Shown here piece by piece: positions 14,930-18,552 of a stretch of 18,552 nt of DNA. A program made the translations under genes and the position numbers. The notes beneath the pieces are model-generated. The model searched no databases. It had not been told where the DNA came from and worked only from the letters and a program-made list of their open reading frames with translations. Each line of letters starts with the position of its first letter. The stretch's first letter is position 1. Origin of the DNA: UBA10649 sp044233495 (lineage in GTDB: Bacteria; Actinomycetota; Actinomycetes; S36-B12); the NCBI GenBank assembly GCA_044233495.1, contig JBIIJX010000024.1, forward strand, positions 1 through 18,552, read 5' to 3'.

Positions 14930-15703
14930 ATGGCGACAGGGACGGGGCTGCGATCCCGGGTGCGTCCGGCCGTCATCGCGTCAGCGCTGGTCTTCGCCCT
15001 CGCCGGCCTGATGTTCACCGCCGCGGCGTCGGCGAGCAAGGGCACCGATCTTCGTGCCGAGCGGGTGACGCAGCTTCGCGACCTCGTCCGTCAGGAGGAG
15101 GTCCGTATCGCCCGCCTTGAGGCGTCCGTGGCCGAGCAGCAGAGTGCTGTCGACGAGCTCACCGATGGGCGCACGGGGGACCCCGCCGCGGCGAACCTAC
15201 GCCAGCAGATCGAGGAGCTGCGCTCGTCCGCAGGGCTGACGGCAGTCGAAGGTCGTGGGCTGCGCGTCACCCTCGACGACGCACCGCTGCGCCAGCCTGA
15301 TGATCCGCTCTGGCAGACCCTCACCCCCAACGACGTGATCGTCCATCAGGCCGATCTCGAGGCAGTCATCAATGCCCTCTGGCGCGGGGGCGCGGACGCC
15401 GTCGCGGTCATGGGGCAGCGGCTGGTGAGCACAAGTGCCGTGCAGTGCGTGGGCAACACTCTCCTGCTGAACGGTCGGGTCTACTCACCCCCGTACGTCA
15501 TCGAGGCGGTCGGACCGGTGAAGCGCATGCGCTCAAGCCTGCGGAGGGATCCGTCCGTCGCCGACTACCGAGACTGGGTCGATGCCGTCGGCCTCGGCTA
15601 CTCGGTCGAGAGGCTCCCGCAGGCGGTGATCCCCGCCTACGAGGGACCTGTCGGACTGCAGTCCGCCACCGTTCCACCGGGAGCAGCGGTGACCCTCGGG
15701 TGA
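14930..15703 (+). CDS. DUF881 membrane-anchored coiled-coil protein
   Basis: The 257-residue product has a short basic N-terminus and one membrane segment at about 14-34. A predicted coiled coil follows at about 41-90 (LRAERVTQLRDLVRQEEVRI and on), then the DUF881 domain (about 100-250) with SSAGLTAVEGRGLRVTLDD, NDVIVHQADLEAVINALWRG, GADAVAVMGQRLV and PPYVIEAVGP. It should face the outside of the cell. Function is unknown; the actinobacterial family is often encoded beside crgA and pknB, which suggests a role in cell division or wall synthesis. The start at 14930 is supported by the -10 box 6 nt upstream; the frame is open further back but overlaps the crgA control region. Confidence 0.88.
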   Translation: MATGTGLRSRVRPAVIASALVFALAGLMFTAAASASKGTDLRAERVTQLRDLVRQEEVRIARLEASVAEQQSAVDELTDGRTGDPAAANLRQQIEELRSSAGLTAVEGRGLRVTLDDAPLRQPDDPLWQTLTPNDVIVHQADLEAVINALWRGGADAVAVMGQRLVSTSAVQCVGNTLLLNGRVYSPPYVIEAVGPVKRMRSSLRRDPSVADYRDWVDAVGLGYSVERLPQAVIPAYEGPVGLQSATVPPGAAVTLG

Positions 15704-15723
15704 GCCGAGCCCCTCGCACGGGC

Positions 15724-15729
15724 CACAAT
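15724..15729 (+). promoter_or_regulatory. Weak candidate leaderless -10 box of the glutaminase gene
   Basis: CACAAT differs from TACAAT by one base and ends 6 nt before the GTG at 15736. No Shine–Dalgarno is visible, consistent with a leaderless mRNA. Confidence 0.4.
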
Positions 15730-15735
15730 GGCGCC

Positions 15736-16353
15736 GTGGTGCGCATCCTCGTCGTCGACAACTACGACTCGTTCGTCTTCAACCTCGTGCAGTACCTCGC
15801 TCAGCTCGGAGCCGAAGTCACCGTGCGCCGAAATGACGACGTCACGCCTGACGAGGCACGGCAGTTCGATGGAGTCCTGCTCAGTCCGGGACCCGGTACG
15901 CCGGAAGAGGCGGGGGTCTGCATGGACATCGTGCGCGAGTGCGCCGGTGACGTCCCCATCTTCGGCGTGTGCCTGGGCCATCAGGCCATCGCGGCGGCAT
16001 ACGGCGCGACAGTCGAGCGCGCGCCGGAACTGCTGCACGGCAAGACCTCACCGGTCGAACACGGGGGCGTCGGCGTACTCGCTGGCCTGCCGTCGCCGTT
16101 CGTCGCGACCCGATATCACTCGCTCGCCGTCGATCCCGCCACGGTGCCGGACGAACTCGTCGTCACGGGCACCACTCCGGGCGGGGTCATCATGGCGATT
16201 CGGCACCGCGACCTGAGCGTCGAAGGCGTGCAGTTCCACCCCGAATCCGTGCTGACCGAAGGGGGGTACGCCATGCTCGCCAATTGGCTCGACGAGTGCG
16301 GCGATCCCTCGGCCCGCGAGCGAGCCCGCGGGCTGGCTCCCGTCGTCGGCTGA
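15736..16353 (+). CDS. pabA: Glutamine amidotransferase subunit of anthranilate/aminodeoxychorismate synthase
   Basis: This class I glutaminase releases ammonia from glutamine for its synthase partner, which makes anthranilate (tryptophan) or aminodeoxychorismate (folate). The 205-residue product begins VVRILVVDNYDSFVFNLVQY and has LSPGPGTPEEAG, the nucleophile Cys79 in GVCLGHQAIA, and His168/Glu170 in VQFHPESVLTE, so the catalytic triad is complete. No partner synthase is nearby. Genes at this locus are annotated trpG in mycobacteria (Rv0013), and many such proteins serve both pathways; sequence alone does not decide between pabA and trpG. GTG 15739 is an alternative start. It converges on pknB with a 24-bp gap. 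Confidence 0.92.
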   Translation: MVRILVVDNYDSFVFNLVQYLAQLGAEVTVRRNDDVTPDEARQFDGVLLSPGPGTPEEAGVCMDIVRECAGDVPIFGVCLGHQAIAAAYGATVERAPELLHGKTSPVEHGGVGVLAGLPSPFVATRYHSLAVDPATVPDELVVTGTTPGGVIMAIRHRDLSVEGVQFHPESVLTEGGYAMLANWLDECGDPSARERARGLAPVVG

Positions 16354-16367
16354 GGCGCGCGCCGACG
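16344..16367. terminator. Candidate bidirectional hairpin between convergent genes
   Basis: CGTCGGC (16344-16350) and GCCGACG (16361-16367) form a 7-bp stem with a 10-nt loop that contains the stop codon of the glutaminase gene. The stem lies between the two convergent stops. There is no T-run on either strand. Confidence 0.3.
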
Positions 16368-16377
16368 CCGCACCGGG

Positions 16378-18192
16378 TCAGGGGGTGGGTGCGAACACGT
16401 CGGTGGGCGGCGCCTCGGGCGTGGGCTCCACCGGTGCCACAGGCTCCTCGGTCGGCAGCGGTGTCGGCTCGACGGTCGGCAGCGGTGTCGGCTCGACGGT
16501 CGGCAGCGGGGAGGTGGACACCGTGATCGTCACGATCGACCCGAGGGCAAGCAACTCACCGGCCTGGGGCGACTGCGCGAGGACGGTTCCCTCGGGAACC
16601 GAGAGATCCTCGATCTCCACCACCTGGACGTCGAAGCCCGCCTGGGCGAGGTCGCTGCGGGCCTGGGCCTCGCTCACCTCCGTCACGTTCGGCACCTTCA
16701 CCAGGCCCGAGGACACCGTGATGTCGATACTCGATCCTGCGTTGACCTGCGTCCCCTCCTCGGGCTCCTGCGCGAGCACGTAGCCAGCGGGCTGCGGGGA
16801 GTTGCGCTCCTTGATCGCGCCCAGTTGCAGGTTCGCATCCTCGAGCGCGATGCGGGCCGCCTCGATCGAGGTGAGCGCGATGAGCTGCGGAACAGTGACC
16901 TGCTCGAGTCCGGCCGATACCGTGACGTTGACGGATTGACCCTGCTCGATGCTCTCACCGGCCGCGGGCTGCTGGGCGATGACGGTGTCGACGGGTCGAT
17001 CGGAGACCTCAGGCGTCTGCGCACCCAGGCGCAGCTGGAACTCCTCGAGGGTCGTCGTCGCCTGCTCGATCGTCAGCCCCTCGAGGTTCGGCACCTGCAC
17101 CTGGTTCACCGCTGGCCCGCCGAAGATGAACCGTCCGATGAGCAAGGCGGCGATGACTGCAGCCACCACGCCGACAAAGCTGAGGAACCAGAACGCGACT
17201 CCGCGTCGACGCGGGCGACGCCTCATGTCGTACATCGGCTCGTATCCGCCTTGGGGTGCGGCGGCCTGGGTCGGCGTCAGCATCTGCGTCTGGTCCAGCG
17301 TGACCATGGGAACGGCTGCGGTGACGGGTGTCCCTGCTACGGCTCGTTCGACGTCGGCCCTGAACTCCACGGCGGACTGGTACCGGTCATCGGTGCGCTT
17401 GGCCAGAGCCTGGAGTACGACGGCATCGATCTGCGGCGTGACTCCCGCGTCGACCTGCGAGGGTGGCACGGGCATCTCGCTCACATGCTGGTACGCGATC
17501 GCGACAGGGGAGTCGCCGGTGAAGGGCGGCCGTCCGGTCAGCAGTTCGTAGAGCAGGACACCCGCGGAGTACAGGTCGCTGCGGGCGTCGACCACCTCGC
17601 CCCGGGCCTGCTCGGGCGACAGGTACTGCGCGGTGCCCATGACGGCAGAAGTCGCGGTCATGGTGTTGCCGGTGTCGTTCATGGCACGCGCGATGCCGAA
17701 GTCCATGACCTTGACGTCGCCGGTGCGGGTCAGCATGACGTTCGCCGGCTTGATGTCGCGATGCACGATGCCGTGACGGTGGGCGTAGTCCAGGGCGGCG
17801 AGGATTCCCGCGGTGATCTCCAGGGCGCGCTCCGGCAGCAGGCGACGTCCACTGGCCAGCAACTGCCGCAGTGTCATGCCGTCGACGTACTCCATGACGA
17901 TGAAGGGCACGACAACCGAGGTTCCGTCGGAAGACGTGAGGGTGTCCTCGCCGGTGTCATAGACCGCGACGATGTTGGGATGGTTCAGGGCGGCGGCTGA
18001 CTGGGCCTCACGTCGGAAGCGCGCCTGGAAGGTCGGATCCTTCGCGAGGTCGGGCCGCAGGATCTTGACCGCCACGCGCCTGCCCAGGCGGAGGTCGCGG
18101 CCCTCATGCACCTCGGCCATACCACCGCGTCCGATGACCTCGCCGATCTCGTAGCGATCGCCGAGCATGCGGCGGCCGTCCTCGGAAGTCAT
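16378..18192 (-). CDS. pknB: PASTA-domain Ser/Thr protein kinase, PknB type
   Basis: PknB-type kinases sense muropeptides or lipid II through extracellular PASTA domains and control wall growth and division. The 604-residue product has a complete kinase domain (about 14-285): glycine loop GRGGMAEV, Lys43 (VAVKIL), Glu62, catalytic Asp146 in HRDIKPAN, Asp164 in DFG, and activation-loop Thr179 and Thr181 in TMTATSAVMGT. A linker, a basic stretch and a membrane segment (332-353) follow. Three PASTA repeats (about 363-565) come next, then a Pro/Thr/Glu-rich tail to 604. The start at 18192 has GAGAGG 9 nt upstream; Met9 is an alternative. It follows pbpA by 34 bp and is probably in the same operon. 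Confidence 0.97.
   Translation of the reverse strand: MTSEDGRRMLGDRYEIGEVIGRGGMAEVHEGRDLRLGRRVAVKILRPDLAKDPTFQARFRREAQSAAALNHPNIVAVYDTGEDTLTSSDGTSVVVPFIVMEYVDGMTLRQLLASGRRLLPERALEITAGILAALDYAHRHGIVHRDIKPANVMLTRTGDVKVMDFGIARAMNDTGNTMTATSAVMGTAQYLSPEQARGEVVDARSDLYSAGVLLYELLTGRPPFTGDSPVAIAYQHVSEMPVPPSQVDAGVTPQIDAVVLQALAKRTDDRYQSAVEFRADVERAVAGTPVTAAVPMVTLDQTQMLTPTQAAAPQGGYEPMYDMRRRPRRRGVAFWFLSFVGVVAAVIAALLIGRFIFGGPAVNQVQVPNLEGLTIEQATTTLEEFQLRLGAQTPEVSDRPVDTVIAQQPAAGESIEQGQSVNVTVSAGLEQVTVPQLIALTSIEAARIALEDANLQLGAIKERNSPQPAGYVLAQEPEEGTQVNAGSSIDITVSSGLVKVPNVTEVSEAQARSDLAQAGFDVQVVEIEDLSVPEGTVLAQSPQAGELLALGSIVTITVSTSPLPTVEPTPLPTVEPTPLPTEEPVAPVEPTPEAPPTDVFAPTP
16451..16510. repeat. 24-bp tandem repeat in the 3' end of pknB
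   Basis: A 24-bp unit is repeated perfectly at 16451-16474 and 16475-16498, with a half copy to about 16510. It encodes PTPLPTVE repeats in the C-terminal extracellular tail of the kinase. The unit length is a multiple of three, so copy-number change would not shift the frame. Confidence 0.88.
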
Positions 18193-18226
18193 GGCGCCAT
18201 CCTCTCAGGAAGTCCGAGGCCGACCA

Positions 18227-18552
18227 TCAGCGCAACACCGCCTCGATGACATCGCGCGCGATGGGTGCGGCCAACTGGTTGCCGCTCACCTCGGCTGCAC
18301 CGGCATCCTCGACGACCACCGCGACGGCCACCTCGGGGGACTGCGCCGGGGCGAACGCGATGAACCACGCCACCGCGGGGTTGTCGTTGCCCGTCTGCGC
18401 GGTGCCGGTCTTCCCCGCGACCTTGACCCCGGGAATGCGCGCGTTGCTTCCGGTTCCGCTGTCGACGACATTGACGAGCATCTCGGTCAACTGGACGGCG
18501 TCGAGTGGGGCCATGGTCTGGGAGAACTCGGTCGGCTGGGTGGTCTTGAGTA
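18227..18552 (-). CDS. pbpA: Penicillin-binding protein PbpA, C-terminal part (5' truncated by window edge)
   Basis: The visible 107 codons are the end of a class B PBP, a peptidoglycan transpeptidase. The conserved KTGT motif appears in GVKVAGKTGTAQTG, followed by AVAWFIAFAPAQSPEVAVAVVVEDAG, typical for PbpA proteins. The SxxK nucleophile and SxN motifs lie outside the window. The frame is open through to position 18552, so the ATG at 18514 is internal rather than the start. pbpA upstream of pknB on the same strand is the order in many actinobacteria, where rodA, pstP and FHA-domain genes precede it; these would lie beyond the window. Confidence 0.93.
   Translation of the reverse strand, partial: LKTTQPTEFSQTMAPLDAVQLTEMLVNVVDSGTGSNARIPGVKVAGKTGTAQTGNDNPAVAWFIAFAPAQSPEVAVAVVVEDAGAAEVSGNQLAAPIARDVIEAVLR

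Noticed and set aside
16825..18000. 391-codon open frame on the plus strand opposite pknB
   Set aside because: It is wholly antisense to the kinase, rich in Gly/Arg/Asp/His from the reverse of kinase codons, and has no recognisable domain.

Overview
The window is the replication-origin region of a high-GC actinobacterial chromosome. The gene order dnaA–oriC–dnaN–recF–DUF721(dciA)–gyrB–gyrA–DUF3566, then tRNA-Ile and tRNA-Ala, then ppiA, rhomboid, crgA, DUF881, a trpG/pabA-type glutaminase and pknB–pbpA, is the classic actinomycete layout, close to the mycobacterial one. Strong GC bias at third codon positions, frequent GTG starts, Streptomyces-type DnaA boxes (TTGTCCACA), CrgA, a DLW-39 protein and a PASTA kinase all agree. 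The genus cannot be fixed by eye. The divergent rpmH gene expected upstream of dnaA is outside the window.

Region 1 (1-7037), replication core. dnaA is followed by a 464-bp non-coding oriC with many DnaA boxes and a perfect 20-bp palindrome. dnaN, recF and dciA then form a tight run, with a 4-bp gap and an 11-bp overlap. A 255-bp leader rich in inverted repeats precedes gyrB.

Region 2 (7088-11265), gyrase and RNA genes. gyrA overlaps a DUF3566 membrane protein by 4 bp. A second, unassigned membrane protein follows and appears to be preceded by a six-codon mini-ORF. Then come tRNA-Ile(GAT), a small unknown gene on the minus strand, a 41-codon DLW-39 protein gene and tRNA-Ala(TGC).

Region 3 (11266-12603), a more accessory stretch. 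A DUF4870 membrane protein ends in an 18-bp tandem duplication that includes its stop codon. It is followed by a FitAB/VapBC-type toxin–antitoxin module with a 12-bp-arm inverted-repeat operator over its -35 box.

Region 4 (12639-18552), envelope and cell-division genes. ppiA is followed at 8 bp by a rhomboid protease with an N-terminal zinc-binding module, then a DUF4377 lipoprotein. crgA (minus) and a DUF881 protein (plus) diverge. A glutaminase gene converges on pknB, which shares the minus strand with the 3' end of pbpA, cut by the window edge. The kinase, PBP and CrgA together suggest coordinated control of peptidoglycan synthesis and septation.

No insertion sequence, prophage, CRISPR array or rRNA was seen. 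The most interesting items are regulatory: oriC architecture, the structured gyrB leader, the mini-ORF before the membrane gene, a repeated leaderless-promoter pattern (TANNNT 6-7 nt before the start codon), and an outlying perfect DnaA box at 14520.
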